Shown piece after piece: positions 1-9,912 of a DNA stretch of 64,000 nt. The notes beneath the pieces were generated by a model, which saw nothing but the letters and a program-made list of their open reading frames with translations, had not been told where the DNA came from and made no database searches. This DNA comes from Thioclava sp. ES.031. GTDB lineage: Bacteria; Pseudomonadota; Alphaproteobacteria; Rhodobacterales; Rhodobacteraceae. How positions within the stretch are numbered: position 1 is the first letter of the stretch; each line of letters begins with the position of its first letter. The translations under genes and the position numbers were made by a program. The stretch is from assembly GCF_002563775.1 (NCBI RefSeq), contig NZ_PDJO01000001.1, forward strand, positions 2,792,501 through 2,856,500, read 5' to 3'.

Positions 1-239
1 GGCTGTTGAAACTCGTCGTGGTGATACTGCTGATCCGCGGGCTGATCTGGGCCTATCCGCTGGCGATCGTGATGATGTCGGGTTTCGTAGCCTACCAGAT
101 GTATCTCTACAGCCTGAACCACGGCGCTGGCATGCTGGCGCTGACCGCGCTGGACCTTCTGGTGATCGCGCTGACGATCCGCGAATGGTCGGTGCGCCAT
201 AACTTCGCCTGGCGCAAACCCCGTGAGGGGCGCAGCTAG
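1..239 (+). CDS. DUF2127-like membrane protein, C-terminal fragment
   Basis: The reading frame is already open at the left edge, so only about the last 79 residues are visible. They are strongly hydrophobic, with an aromatic stretch AYPLAIVMMSGFVAYQ, a second hydrophobic segment ending in LTIREW, and a basic tail. This arrangement matches the end of DUF2127 predicted membrane proteins. The function of that family is not established. The true start lies outside the window; the TTG at position 6 is probably internal. The stop codon overlaps the edge of the repeat hairpin that follows. Confidence 0.6.
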   Translation, partial: LLKLVVVILLIRGLIWAYPLAIVMMSGFVAYQMYLYSLNHGAGMLALTALDLLVIALTIREWSVRHNFAWRKPREGRS

Positions 240-345
240 GGGGGCGCTGCCCCCTTCGCCTGCCCGGGATATTTCCGCCAAGAGGCAGAAAACGACCCTT
301 CTTCTCGATCCAAATATCCCCGCCGGAGGCTCCCGCCTCTTGCCA
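240..345. repeat. Dispersed intergenic repeat, two facing copies
   Basis: Begins with the hairpin GGGGGCGCTGCCCCC (240-254), continues to CCCGGGATATTT and a CCAAGAGG box, then meets an inverted partner containing CCAAATATCCCCGCCGG near 311-327. The G5-N5-C5 hairpin directly after the stop codon of the upstream gene could act as a transcription terminator or 3'-end stabiliser. Related copies occur elsewhere in the window (see findings). Confidence 0.75.
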
Positions 346-394
346 AGCGCGCGACGCTCTGCTGATCTCGCGCCGATCAGCCAAGAGGACCTTC

Positions 395-1576
395 ATGCCC
401 CATCCGCTCAACCCCGCGCTCGCCGCCACCTTCCCGCCCCCGGTCATGGAGGCGCGGCGCTGGCTCGACGGGGTCGAGTTCACTGCCGATCGCCCGCTGA
501 TCAACGTCTCTCAGGCAGCCCCTGTCGATCCGCCGCCCGAGGCGCTGCGTCAGGCGATCGCCGAGGCCGCGCTGAACGATCCGCAGGCGCATCTCTACGG
601 CCCCGTTCTGGGCCTGCCCGATCTGCGTGCCGAACTGGCGCATCAATGGGGCCTCGCCTATGGCGGCGAGATCGCAGCGCGTCAGGTCGCGATCACCCAA
701 GGCTGCAATCAGGCGTTTTGCGCGACGCTCGCCACGCTCGCAGGTCCGGGCGACGAGGTGATCCTGCCGACGCCGTGGTATTTCAATCACAAGATGTGGC
801 TCGACATGGCGGGCGTGCAGACGGTGCCGCTGGCCCCCGGCGCGGGGCTTCTGCCCGACCCGGAGGAGGCGGCCGCGAAGATCACCGACAAGACCCGCGC
901 GATCGTGCTGGTCTCGCCGAACAATCCGGGCGGGGCGGAATATCCGGCCGAACTGCTACGCGCCTTTGCCGATCTGGCCAAGCGTCACAAGCTCGCGCTG
1001 ATCGTGGACGAGACCTATCGCGATTTCGACTCGCGCAGCGGTGCGCCACATGACCTGTTCTCCGATCCCGACTGGACGGACTATTTCATCCATCTCTATT
1101 CCTTCTCGAAAGCCTATCGCCTGACGGGCCACCGCGTCGGCGCCATCGTCGCGGGCGAGGCGCGCCTCGCCGAGGTCGAGAAATTCCTCGACACGGTGGC
1201 GATCTGCCCCTCGCAGCTCGGTCAGATGGCGGCGCTCTGGGGCATGCTGCACCTGTCGCAATGGGTCGCGGGCGAGCGCGCGGAGATCCTGCGCCGGCGT
1301 GCGGCGATGGAGGCCGCTTTCGCCGATCTGGAAGGCTGGGAGATGCTCGGCTGCGGGGCGTATTTCGCCTATGTCACCCATCCCGATCCCCGCCCCTCCC
1401 CCGATTTCGCGCAGGCTCTGGTGCGCGAGGCGGGCGTGCTGATGCTGCCCGGCACGATGTTCATGCCGCAAGGTGCAAACGGGGCCGCGCAGCAGATGCG
1501 GATCGCATTCGCCAATGTCGACGCGGACGGGATCGCCACGCTGCGCGACCGGCTGGCGGGCCTCGCGCGCAGCTAG
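395..1576 (+). CDS. PLP-dependent class I/II aminotransferase
   Basis: A 393-residue fold-type I aminotransferase, normal length for the family. Visible motifs are the SPNNPGG loop (about 174-180), the cofactor aspartate in IVDETYRDF (about 203-211) and the Schiff-base lysine at about 239 in YSFSKAYRLTGHRVG. The substrate cannot be told from sequence; the family transfers amino groups from amino acids such as aspartate, alanine or aromatic residues to 2-oxoacids. An AGAGGA ribosome site sits just before the ATG. It stands alone between a repeat copy and the ppiD-like gene, whose own ribosome site lies about 50 bases downstream, so read-through is possible. Confidence 0.9.
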   Translation: MPHPLNPALAATFPPPVMEARRWLDGVEFTADRPLINVSQAAPVDPPPEALRQAIAEAALNDPQAHLYGPVLGLPDLRAELAHQWGLAYGGEIAARQVAITQGCNQAFCATLATLAGPGDEVILPTPWYFNHKMWLDMAGVQTVPLAPGAGLLPDPEEAAAKITDKTRAIVLVSPNNPGGAEYPAELLRAFADLAKRHKLALIVDETYRDFDSRSGAPHDLFSDPDWTDYFIHLYSFSKAYRLTGHRVGAIVAGEARLAEVEKFLDTVAICPSQLGQMAALWGMLHLSQWVAGERAEILRRRAAMEAAFADLEGWEMLGCGAYFAYVTHPDPRPSPDFAQALVREAGVLMLPGTMFMPQGANGAAQQMRIAFANVDADGIATLRDRLAGLARS

Positions 1577-1641
1577 CCTTGCAGGCCAGTAATCAAAGCC
1601 CTAAACAGCGCCCAACAAACAATGCCCGAGGAGGACCCCCG

Positions 1642-3483
1642 ATGAAGATGCGCAGCCACGGCAAGAGTGTCGTCGTCTGGATCTTGCTGGCCATGCTGAT
1701 CCTTGGTCTCGGCGGTTTCGGGCTACGCAATTTCTCCGGTTCGGCCAAATCGGTCGGCGCGGTGGGCGACACCCAGATCACCGTCGACGATTACGCCCGC
1801 GCGCTGCGTCAGGAAATGCAGCAGCGCAGCCAACAGCTTGGCCAGCCGGTCACGATGGCGCAGATGCGGTCCTCCGGCGTCGACCAGCAGGTGCTGGGCA
1901 AGCTGATCGGTCAGGCCGCGATCGGCGAAAGCGCGCGCCGTCTGGGCGTATCGGTCGGCGACAAGGAGCTGCAGCAGCAGATCTACAAGGTGCAGGCCTT
2001 CCAGAACGCTTCGGGCGAGTTCGACCGCGAGACCTATAAGTTCGCGCTGCGCCAGCAGGGCTATACCGAGCCGCAATTCGAGGCTCAGCTGCGCGACGAT
2101 CTCTCGCGCTCGATCATTCAGGGCGCCGTTGCAGGGGGCGTGGATGCGCCCAAGCCGGTGGTCGACGCCTATACCAAATATGTCAGCGAGAAGCGCGGCT
2201 TCACCTGGGCCGAGGTAAGCGAGAGCGATCTGAGCAAGGCGATCCCGGACCCCACCGACGATCAGCTTCAGAGCTATTACAACGACCATATCGATCAGTT
2301 CACCGCGCCCCAGACGCGCGACATCACCTATGCGTGGCTGACGCCGGACATGCTGGCCGACAAGGTCAAGATCGACGACGCCACGCTGAAAGCCGAATAC
2401 GAGCGCCGCGCCGACGAGTTCAAGCAGCCCGAAAAGCGCCTCGTGGAGCGTCTCGTTTATTCTGACATGGACGCGGCCAAGGCCGCGAAAGCCAAGCTGG
2501 ATGGCGGCGCGACCTTCGCCGATCTCGCCAAGGATCGCGGCCTGACGCTGGCCGATGCCGATCTGGGCGACGTGACCCGTGACGATCTGGGCAAGGCCGC
2601 CGATCCGGTCTTCTCGGCTGAGAACAACGCCGTGGTCGGCCCCGTCGAGACCGATCTGGGCCCGGCCCTGTTCAAGGTGAACGGCATCATCGATGCGCAG
2701 GAAACCTCCTTTGCCGAAGCGCGCGACGAACTCGCAGGCGATGCCGAAGCCGAGAAGGCGCGCAACGAGATCGGCAAGATGAGCGAAGACCTGCAGGACC
2801 GTCTGGCAGGCGGCGCGACGCTCGAAGAGATGGCCAAGGAAACCGATATGGAGCTCGGCCAGATCGCCTACACCGCCGACAGCACCGACGGCATCGCGGG
2901 CTATGACGAATTCCGCAAAGCGGCCGACGAGGCCACGACCGACGCCTATCCCGATCTGCAGACGCTCTCGGATGGCGGTGTCTTCGCGCTGCGCCTCAAC
3001 AAGATCGTGCCGCCCCAGCCCAAGCCCTTCGCCGATGTGAAGGACGAGGTCGCAGCGGCCTGGCGCGCCGATCAGGTGGTGCAGGCCGAAGAGGACCGCG
3101 CAAAGGAGATCGTCTCGGCGGTCGAGGGCGGCAAGTCGCTGGGCGAGACCGGCGTGCTGACCACCAAGGTCGCGAGCATCGGCCGGGGCGGCTATTCCGA
3201 CGAACTGCCGCCGCCGGTGATCTCGAAGGTCTTCAAGACCGAGCCGGGCAAGCCCGCGCAGATCACCGCCAACGGCAAGGTCTATGTCTTCGTCACCGAC
3301 AAGGTCATTCCGGCGGATATGGAAGATGCCGACACCAAGCTGATCTCGGGTCAGATCGGCACCCAGCTGTCGAACTCGCTGGCCAATGACCTGCTCAATT
3401 TCTACGCGACCGCCGTGGAGTCGGAGGCCGGGCTCGATCTCGACAACCAGACCGTGACCGCCGTGCAGTCGCAGATGCAGTAA
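1642..3483 (+). CDS. ppiD: PpiD-like periplasmic peptidyl-prolyl isomerase/chaperone
   Basis: A 613-residue protein with one N-terminal membrane anchor (about 11-30), then a long periplasmic part: a SurA_N/trigger-like helical region (about 35-200), a PpiC-type parvulin region (about 265-365) and a helical C-terminal half. This is the architecture of PpiD, which holds newly exported proteins near the Sec translocon. The start at ATG 1642 is chosen because GAGGAGG lies just upstream and the anchor begins right after it; the frame stays open farther upstream, but that sequence lies inside the aminotransferase gene. TrpE follows after 11 bases, so the two are probably co-transcribed. Whether the parvulin domain is catalytic is not clear. 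Confidence 0.9.
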   Translation: MKMRSHGKSVVVWILLAMLILGLGGFGLRNFSGSAKSVGAVGDTQITVDDYARALRQEMQQRSQQLGQPVTMAQMRSSGVDQQVLGKLIGQAAIGESARRLGVSVGDKELQQQIYKVQAFQNASGEFDRETYKFALRQQGYTEPQFEAQLRDDLSRSIIQGAVAGGVDAPKPVVDAYTKYVSEKRGFTWAEVSESDLSKAIPDPTDDQLQSYYNDHIDQFTAPQTRDITYAWLTPDMLADKVKIDDATLKAEYERRADEFKQPEKRLVERLVYSDMDAAKAAKAKLDGGATFADLAKDRGLTLADADLGDVTRDDLGKAADPVFSAENNAVVGPVETDLGPALFKVNGIIDAQETSFAEARDELAGDAEAEKARNEIGKMSEDLQDRLAGGATLEEMAKETDMELGQIAYTADSTDGIAGYDEFRKAADEATTDAYPDLQTLSDGGVFALRLNKIVPPQPKPFADVKDEVAAAWRADQVVQAEEDRAKEIVSAVEGGKSLGETGVLTTKVASIGRGGYSDELPPPVISKVFKTEPGKPAQITANGKVYVFVTDKVIPADMEDADTKLISGQIGTQLSNSLANDLLNFYATAVESEAGLDLDNQTVTAVQSQMQ

Positions 3484-3494
3484 GGAGGCCCGCC

Positions 3495-5006
3495 GTGGTC
3501 GCTCTCTCCCCCTCTTTCGAGGCGTTCGAGGAACGCTGGGCCAAGGGTGAAAACCAGCTAGTCTACGCGCGTCTCGCGGCCGATCTGGACACGCCCGTCT
3601 CGCTGATGCTCAAGCTCGCCGAGGCGCAGCCCAATTCCTTCATGCTGGAATCGGTGACCGGCGGCGAGGTGCGCGGGCGCTACTCGATCGTCGGCATGAA
3701 GCCTGACGTGATCTGGGAATGCCGGGGCGAGCAGGCGCGGATCAACCGCTCGGCGCGCTTTGACGAGGCGTGGGAAGACCTTCCGGGCCACCCGTTCGAC
3801 AGCCTGCGCGCGCTGATCGCGGAGAGCCGCATCGAGATGCCCGACGATCTGCCCGCTGCGGCGGCGGGTCTCTTCGGCTATCTCGGCTATGACACGATCC
3901 GTCTGGTCGAGAAGCTGCCGAACGTGAACCCCGATCCGCTGGGCGTGCCCGATGCGATGCTGCTGCGCCCGTCGGTCGTGGCCGTACTCGACGGGGTGAA
4001 GGGCGACGTGATCATCTGCGCGCCTGCCTTCCAGGCCGAGGGGATGTCCGCACGCGCCGCCTACGCGCAGGCCGCCGAGCGGGTCTCGGATGCGCTGCGC
4101 GATCTCGACCGCACGCCGGTCGAGAGCCGCGATCTGGGCGAGAGCCTGCAGGTCGGCGAGATGCATTCGAACTTCACGAAAGAGGGCTACATGTCCGCCG
4201 TGGAGGCCGCGAAGGATTACATCCGCGCGGGCGACATCTTCCAGGTGGTCCCGGCGCAGCGCTGGTCGGCGCATTTCCCGCTGCCGCCCTTCGCGCTCTA
4301 TCGTTCGCTGCGACGCACCAACCCCTCCCCCTTCATGTTCTTCCTGAACTTCGGGGGCTTCCAGATCGTCGGCGCTTCGCCCGAGATCCTCGTGCGCGTG
4401 CGCGAAGGCGAAGTGACGATCCGCCCGATCGCGGGCACCCGTCCGCGCGGCGCGACCCCTGCCGAGGACAAGGCGCTGGAAGAAGACCTGCTGGCCGACA
4501 AGAAGGAACTAGCGGAACATCTGATGCTGCTCGATCTGGGTCGCAACGATGTGGGGCGCGTCGCCAAGATCGGCTCGGTCCACCCGACCGAGAAATTCAT
4601 CATCGAGCGCTACAGCCACGTCATGCATATCGTCTCGAACGTCGTGGGCGAGTTGGCCGACGATCAGGATGCGCTCTCGGCGCTGCTGGCCGGTCTGCCC
4701 GCAGGCACCGTGTCCGGCGCGCCCAAGGTCCGCGCGATGGAGATCATCGACGAGCTGGAGCCGGAAAAACGCGGCATCTATGGCGGCGCCGTGGGTTATT
4801 TCGCGGCCAATGGCGAGATGGACATGTGCATCGCGCTACGTACGGCGGTGGTTAAGGACAAGACGCTCTACATTCAGGCAGGCGGCGGCGTGGTCTATGA
4901 TAGCGACCCCGAGGCCGAATGGATGGAGACGGTCAACAAGTCCAAGGCGCTGCGCAAGGCGGCCGAGGATGCGGGGCTGTTCGTGGCCACTCGCGGCAAC
5001 GGCTGA
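3495..5006 (+). CDS. trpE: Anthranilate synthase component I
   Basis: First step of tryptophan synthesis: chorismate plus ammonia from TrpG gives anthranilate. The 503-residue product carries the chorismate-binding signatures FQIVGASPEI and IRPIAGTRPRG (about 290-320), LLDLGRNDVGRV and the C-terminal AGGGVVYDSDPEAEW. It starts at GTG 3495, preceded by AAGGAGG that overlaps the ppiD stop. The glutamine amidotransferase partner trpG is 2 kb away beyond a gene on the opposite strand, so the two subunits are not co-transcribed. No leader peptide or trp attenuator is seen in the 11-base gap in front. Confidence 0.98.
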   Translation: MVALSPSFEAFEERWAKGENQLVYARLAADLDTPVSLMLKLAEAQPNSFMLESVTGGEVRGRYSIVGMKPDVIWECRGEQARINRSARFDEAWEDLPGHPFDSLRALIAESRIEMPDDLPAAAAGLFGYLGYDTIRLVEKLPNVNPDPLGVPDAMLLRPSVVAVLDGVKGDVIICAPAFQAEGMSARAAYAQAAERVSDALRDLDRTPVESRDLGESLQVGEMHSNFTKEGYMSAVEAAKDYIRAGDIFQVVPAQRWSAHFPLPPFALYRSLRRTNPSPFMFFLNFGGFQIVGASPEILVRVREGEVTIRPIAGTRPRGATPAEDKALEEDLLADKKELAEHLMLLDLGRNDVGRVAKIGSVHPTEKFIIERYSHVMHIVSNVVGELADDQDALSALLAGLPAGTVSGAPKVRAMEIIDELEPEKRGIYGGAVGYFAANGEMDMCIALRTAVVKDKTLYIQAGGGVVYDSDPEAEWMETVNKSKALRKAAEDAGLFVATRGNG

Positions 5007-5033
5007 GGCAGCCGCCTTTTCCCAAGCTTTGAG

Positions 5034-5059
5034 AACGCGGGCTTACTGGCCCGCGTTTT
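5034..5059. terminator. Bidirectional terminator between trpE and the deacetylase gene
   Basis: Perfect 9-bp stem AACGCGGGC / GCCCGCGTT with a six-base loop, followed on the plus strand by TTTT. It sits between two convergent genes and overlaps the stop codon of the minus-strand gene, so it can serve both. Confidence 0.8.
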
Positions 5060-6830
5060 CCATTTTCGGCCCGGTCTCCGGAGTGCCAGCCGCCATGCTA
5101 TCCAGCGCCAGAGCCGATACCGGGGTCAGCGTTACCTTGTTCTGCGCATCGACATACCAGTCCTCGATCCCCTGAACCGATTCCGGCCAGGCCGAGAGCA
5201 TCACCACGACCGAGCCGTTGCGCTCCGCCTCGAAATCGGCGCGCGCCAGCATCCGCGAGATTACCGCGGCCTTCTCGCGCCCGTCATCGATCACGCGCCA
5301 GACCTGCGCGCGCGGCAGATCTGCCGAGGTCGCGATCTGGTTGGCGCTGTCGAAGCCCTTCTTCTGGGTGACAACACCTAGCCCGCCACGGCTGAGCGCC
5401 GAGATCATCTGGCGCGCGAGCGGGCGGTTGTTCTGGAATTGCGGCTGCGGCGGCTCCACGACGGCGACAGCCTCGGGGATCACGTGACGCCAGGCCTCCA
5501 GCGCCACCTCGATATCCTCGGGCGCGGCATTGGCGGGCAGTCCGGCGGCAAGGATCGCAACCTCGAACCCTGCCGCGCGGAAGGCTTTCGCATCGTCGGC
5601 AGCGCCGTCGCGGGTGGGATCGATCGCGATTGTCATCGGCAGATCGCTCGCGGTGATCGTCGCCGGGTCGAGCCCGCCTGCCGCCACGCCCGGATCGATC
5701 AGCACCAGCGAGATTTGCGGCTTGTCGCTGATCGGTGCGGGGGCTGCGAATTTTCGGATCGGGTTCAGATCGGCCGCATCGACCGCCGCGACTTCGGGCA
5801 TTTCCTGCGCGGGCTGCGCATCGGGGCCCTCCTCGGGCGATGGCGCGGTCGAAGGTGTCACTTGCGGCAGGCGATCCACCACCACGCCGGGCGCGGATTT
5901 GAACCCACCCATCGGCTTGCCCGGCAGCGACGGGGCGTCTTGCAACGAGAAGATGCGCGGCTTGATCGGGGCTGCATCCCCGGCTTGCGGAAGGGCGCGC
6001 CCGGCGGGCAGGTCCGGGCTTGTGGCCGGATCGCTTGATATCTCGGGTTTGTCGGCCTGCGCGGTGTCGATCCCCTCGCCCTCGGGCGGCAACTGATCGG
6101 GCGCGGGCATATCACCGAGCGACGGGGCCGCTTGGGGCTCCGTCTCGGGGGGCGTCATCTCGGCCTCGGGCAATGCGGGCATCTCGCTCGCCGCGACAAT
6201 CGTGTCGCCCTCCTCCGCAGGCGGCGTCGCTTGCTCGGACGCTTTCGGCGGCTGCAGGGTCACGTCGGGCAACGCGGGCATCTCGGCTGCTGGCAGAGTT
6301 TCAGCGGTCCGCTGCGGCTGCGTTTCGGGCGTAGGCGCGCGCGCAGCGGCAACCTCGGGCGTGGCATCGGGCGTGGGCGCGCCTTGCAAAGAGGCAGGCG
6401 GGGCGCTGTCGGGTTGGGCCCCTGCCTCCGGCGCGACCGGCTCTGCGAGCGCGACGGTCTCCCCTTCCGCCTCGGGGCGCGGCTCGGCCATGTCGGTCGC
6501 CATCTCCGGGCGCGCGGCGCTTTGGATTTCGTCGGCACTGGGCGGCGCAAGGCTCGGCTGCGGCTCGGATACGCGCGGCGTCTTGGTCGGCGCCGACAGC
6601 GGCGCCCCGTCCGGCGTCGGCATCGCGGGCGTGCGATCGGTCGCAGGGCGCGAGAAATCGGAGCCCGCAGGCAGGTCCACATTCGCCGGTTCTTCGGGCG
6701 TCGGGCTTCCGGCGAGCTTGATCTCTTCGCCGGGCTCTTTCGGCGCCGGGAAGATCAACGACATCACACCCGCCCCCAGAACCGCGACCAGCAGACCGGC
6801 CAGTCCGCCCTTCATCACAGATCGCATCAT
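5043..6830 (-). CDS. Divergent polysaccharide deacetylase family protein
   Basis: A 595-residue protein with an N-terminal hydrophobic segment (about 8-28), a very long Pro/Ala/Glu-rich low-complexity stretch (about 30-355) and a C-terminal domain (about 370-580). That domain resembles the divergent polysaccharide deacetylase family (YibQ, Pfam 04748): ISLVLIDPGV, LPMTIAIDP, and VVMLSAWPESVQGIEDW near the end. The family has a deacetylase-like barrel, but its substrate is unknown. It lies on the opposite strand between trpE and trpGDC, an arrangement known from Rhodobacter sphaeroides, where the gene is called yibQ. The linker suggests the domain reaches across the periplasm. Confidence 0.85.
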   Translation of the reverse strand: MMRSVMKGGLAGLLVAVLGAGVMSLIFPAPKEPGEEIKLAGSPTPEEPANVDLPAGSDFSRPATDRTPAMPTPDGAPLSAPTKTPRVSEPQPSLAPPSADEIQSAARPEMATDMAEPRPEAEGETVALAEPVAPEAGAQPDSAPPASLQGAPTPDATPEVAAARAPTPETQPQRTAETLPAAEMPALPDVTLQPPKASEQATPPAEEGDTIVAASEMPALPEAEMTPPETEPQAAPSLGDMPAPDQLPPEGEGIDTAQADKPEISSDPATSPDLPAGRALPQAGDAAPIKPRIFSLQDAPSLPGKPMGGFKSAPGVVVDRLPQVTPSTAPSPEEGPDAQPAQEMPEVAAVDAADLNPIRKFAAPAPISDKPQISLVLIDPGVAAGGLDPATITASDLPMTIAIDPTRDGAADDAKAFRAAGFEVAILAAGLPANAAPEDIEVALEAWRHVIPEAVAVVEPPQPQFQNNRPLARQMISALSRGGLGVVTQKKGFDSANQIATSADLPRAQVWRVIDDGREKAAVISRMLARADFEAERNGSVVVMLSAWPESVQGIEDWYVDAQNKVTLTPVSALALDSMAAGTPETGPKMENAGQ

Positions 6831-7011
6831 TGCCTGCCTCCATCTTCACCGCTCTTGATGCGCGGCTTTTCGCGGGGACTGCCCTTGACCCCGGCCCTTC
6901 GCTGATAGCATCTATAGCCCGACCCGATCCCCGGTTCACCCCCCTTGATGAGCGCATCGGCGCTTGTATGCGTGGGGGACGCCGGGGGCCAACAAACGAA
7001 AGGGCCCGGCC

Positions 7012-7605
7012 ATGCTGCTGCTCATCGATAATTATGACAGCTTCACCTATAATTTGGTGCACTATTTTGGCGAGCTGGGCGCCGATGTGAAGGTCTGGCG
7101 TAACGACGCGCTGAACGTTCAGGAAGCGATGGGCATGGGCGCCGAGGCGATCGTGCTGTCGCCCGGCCCCTGCGACCCCGATCAGGCGGGCATCTGCCTG
7201 CCGCTGGTGATGGCCGCGGCCGAGGCGAAACTGCCGCTGTTCGGCGTCTGTCTGGGGCATCAGACCATCGGTCAGGCCTTCGGCGGAAAAGTCGTGCGCG
7301 CCTCCGAGATCGTGCATGGCAAGATGGGCGAAATCCGCCACGAGGGCAAAGGCTGCTTCAAGGGTCTGCCCTCTCCGCTGAAAGCGACGCGCTACCACTC
7401 GCTGATCGTGGAGCGCGAGAGCCTGCCCGACTGCCTCGAGATCACCGCCGAGCTGGACGACGGCACGATCATGGGCCTGCGTCATCGCGAGCTGCCGATC
7501 GAGGGCGTACAGTTCCACCCGGAATCCATCGCCTCCGAGCACGGCCACGCAATGCTGAAGAATTTCCTGACAGAGGCAGGCGTGAGCCTGAAGGTGCCCG
7601 CATGA
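7012..7605 (+). CDS. trpG: Anthranilate synthase component II (glutamine amidotransferase)
   Basis: A 197-residue class I glutamine amidotransferase that supplies ammonia to TrpE. It shows the [11 protein letters not shown] oxyanion region (about 50-60), the nucleophile Cys80 in [11 protein letters not shown], and the triad His/Glu in [16 protein letters not shown] 7012 is chosen because the protein then starts [14 protein letters not shown], as in the family, and GAAAGGG lies just upstream. It is the first gene of a tightly coupled run trpG-trpD-trpC-moaC-moeA; the 180-base gap to the divergent deacetylase start must hold both promoters. Confidence 0.98.
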   Translation: MLLLIDNYDSFTYNLVHYFGELGADVKVWRNDALNVQEAMGMGAEAIVLSPGPCDPDQAGICLPLVMAAAEAKLPLFGVCLGHQTIGQAFGGKVVRASEIVHGKMGEIRHEGKGCFKGLPSPLKATRYHSLIVERESLPDCLEITAELDDGTIMGLRHRELPIEGVQFHPESIASEHGHAMLKNFLTEAGVSLKVPA

Positions 7606-8636
7606 GCCAGCCGATGAGCGAAGCGATGAAGCCGCTGATCTTCGCCGCAAGCGAAGGCCCGCTGAGCCGCGCGCAGGCCGAAATGGCATTCCAGTTGCTG
7701 TTCGACGGCGAAGCCTCGCCGGCACAGATCGGCGGGCTGCTGATGGCGCTGCGGGCGCGCGGGGAATCCGTGTCGGAATATGCCGCAGCTGCCGCCGCGA
7801 TGCGTGCGAAATGCGTGCCGGTCAAAGCCCCCGAAGGCGCGATGGATATCGTGGGCACCGGCGGCGACGGGATGCACACGCTCAACATCTCGACGGCTGC
7901 GGCCTTCGTCGTGGCGGGCGCGGGCGTTCCGGTCGCGAAACACGGCAACCGCGCGGCCTCGTCGAAATCGGGCACGGCGGATGTGCAATCCGAGCTGGGC
8001 ATCGACGTGATGGCCGGCCCCGAGGCGACCGAGCGCGGTCTGGCCGAGGCCGGGATCGGCTTCATGATGGCGCAGATCCACCACCCCGCGATGCGCCACG
8101 TCATGCCGGTGCGTCAGGAACTGGGCTGCAAGACCATCTTCAACATCCTCGGCCCCCTGACCAACCCCGCAGGCGTGAAGCGGCAGCTGACCGGAGCTTT
8201 CGCGCCCGACCTGATCTTCCCGATGGCCGAGACGCTGCAGATGCTGGGCTCCGAAAAGGCATGGCTGGTGCATGGCTCGGACGGCACCGACGAAATCACC
8301 ATTTGCGGCACCACTGAGGTCGCCGCGCTGGAAAATGGCCGCATCGAGTCGCTGCAGATCCACCCCGAGGATGCGGGCCTGCCCGTGCACAAGTTCAAGG
8401 ATCTGGTCGGCGGCACGGCGACCGAGAACGCCACCGCCCTGCGCGCGCTGATGGATGGCGAGGCTTCGGCCTATCGCGACGCGGTGATCTTCAACGCCGC
8501 CGCCGCGCTCGTCGTGGCCGATAAGGTCGCAGACCTGAAATCCGGGGCGGAAATGGCCGCCGAAAGCATCGACAGCGGGAAGGCAAAGACCGCGCTGGAA
8601 ACGCTCGCCCGCATCACGCAGGAGGTCGCCGGATGA
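7602..8636 (+). CDS. trpD: Anthranilate phosphoribosyltransferase
   Basis: Joins anthranilate to PRPP, the second step of tryptophan synthesis. The 344-residue protein has the PRPP and anthranilate signatures [14 protein letters not shown] and [16 protein letters not shown] (about 84-125) and [10 protein letters not shown] (about 180-190). The ATG overlaps the trpG stop as ATGA, so translation is coupled. A second in-frame ATG lies four codons on; the first is preferred because of the overlap. Confidence 0.98.
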   Translation: MSQPMSEAMKPLIFAASEGPLSRAQAEMAFQLLFDGEASPAQIGGLLMALRARGESVSEYAAAAAAMRAKCVPVKAPEGAMDIVGTGGDGMHTLNISTAAAFVVAGAGVPVAKHGNRAASSKSGTADVQSELGIDVMAGPEATERGLAEAGIGFMMAQIHHPAMRHVMPVRQELGCKTIFNILGPLTNPAGVKRQLTGAFAPDLIFPMAETLQMLGSEKAWLVHGSDGTDEITICGTTEVAALENGRIESLQIHPEDAGLPVHKFKDLVGGTATENATALRALMDGEASAYRDAVIFNAAAALVVADKVADLKSGAEMAAESIDSGKAKTALETLARITQEVAG

Positions 8637-9430
8637 GCACGATCCTCGACAAGATCAAAGCCTATAAGCTGGAAGAGATCAAAGCGGCCAAAGCCGCGCG
8701 CCCGCTGAGCGAAGTTGAAGCTCAGGCCAAGGCGCAAGCGCCCACGCGCGGTTTTGCCAACGCCCTGACCGCGAAGGCGGAAACGGGCTACGGGCTGATC
8801 GCCGAGATCAAGAAGGCCTCGCCCTCGAAAGGGCTGATCCGCCCCGATTTCGACCCGCCCGCGCTGGCCAAGGCCTATGAGGCCGGTGGCGCGGCCTGTC
8901 TGTCGGTGCTGACCGACACGCCCTCTTTCCAGGGCGCGCCGGAATTCCTGAGTGCGGCGCGCGCGGCCTGTTCGCTGCCCGCTCTGCGCAAGGATTTCCT
9001 CTATGACACCTATCAGGTCGCGGAAGCCCGTGCATGGGGTGCCGATTGCATCCTGATCATCATGGCTTCGGTCGAGGATGATCTGGCTGCCGAGCTGGAA
9101 GACGCAGCCTTCGGTTGGGGCATGGATGTGCTCGTCGAAGTGCATGACATAGACGAGACCGAACGCGCGCTCAAACATCTCAAATCGCCGCTTCTGGGCG
9201 TGAACAACCGCAACCTGAAGACCTTCGAGGTTACGCTCGACGTGACCCGCGAACTCGCGCCGAGCATCCTCGCCGAAGGCCGCGATCTGGTCTGCGAGAG
9301 CGGCATCTTCACCCGCGACGACATGGCCGCGATGGCCGAGGTCGGCGCGCGCCGCTTCCTGATCGGCGAAAGCCTGATGCGGCAGGACGATGTCGCAGGC
9401 GCTACCCGGACGCTTCTGGAGGTCGCATGA
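8633..9430 (+). CDS. trpC: Indole-3-glycerol phosphate synthase
   Basis: A monofunctional 265-residue TIM barrel that closes the indole ring. Visible are the catalytic lysine motif [10 protein letters not shown] (about 61-70), the second lysine in [24 protein letters not shown], and the phosphate-binding C-terminal [15 protein letters not shown]. TrpF is not fused, unlike in enteric bacteria. ATGA overlap with trpD upstream and with moaC downstream. Confidence 0.98.
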   Translation: MSTILDKIKAYKLEEIKAAKAARPLSEVEAQAKAQAPTRGFANALTAKAETGYGLIAEIKKASPSKGLIRPDFDPPALAKAYEAGGAACLSVLTDTPSFQGAPEFLSAARAACSLPALRKDFLYDTYQVAEARAWGADCILIIMASVEDDLAAELEDAAFGWGMDVLVEVHDIDETERALKHLKSPLLGVNNRNLKTFEVTLDVTRELAPSILAEGRDLVCESGIFTRDDMAAMAEVGARRFLIGESLMRQDDVAGATRTLLEVA

Positions 9431-9912
9431 GCCTGTCGCATTTCGACAAGGACGGTCAGGCCCATATGGTCGACGTCTCCGATAAGGAGGTGACCGACCG
9501 CATCGCCGTGGCCGAGGGCCGCGTGGTGATGCTGCCCGAGACGCTGGACTATGTGCTGAAGGGCACCGCGAAGAAGGGCGACGTTCTGGGCATCGCGCGG
9601 ATCGCGGGCATCATGGCCGCGAAGAAGACTTCCGACCTGATCCCGCTCTGCCACCCGCTGCCGATCACCAAGGTCACGCTGGACTTGGAGCCCGACGAGG
9701 CGCTGCCCGGCGTGCGTATCCGCGCCACCGTGAAGACATCCGGCCAGACCGGCGTCGAGATGGAGGCGCTGACGGCGGTCTCGGCGGCGGCGCTGACGGT
9801 CTACGACATGCTCAAGGCGGTCGAGAAATCCATGCAGATCGAGGGTATCCGCGTCGTGCTGAAAGACGGCGGGAAATCCGGCAAATACGAGGCCGAAGGG
9901 AGCGCATCATGA
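9427..9912 (+). CDS. moaC: Cyclic pyranopterin monophosphate synthase
   Basis: Second enzyme of molybdenum cofactor synthesis, turning the MoaA product into cyclic pyranopterin monophosphate. The 161-residue length and the motifs [18 protein letters not shown] (about 61-78) and [20 protein letters not shown] (about 108-127), holding the conserved active-site histidine and glutamates, are typical. It overlaps trpC and moeA by ATGA junctions, so the cofactor genes are translated with the tryptophan genes. The SoxC protein encoded further on in the window needs this cofactor. Confidence 0.98.
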   Translation: MSLSHFDKDGQAHMVDVSDKEVTDRIAVAEGRVVMLPETLDYVLKGTAKKGDVLGIARIAGIMAAKKTSDLIPLCHPLPITKVTLDLEPDEALPGVRIRATVKTSGQTGVEMEALTAVSAAALTVYDMLKAVEKSMQIEGIRVVLKDGGKSGKYEAEGSAS

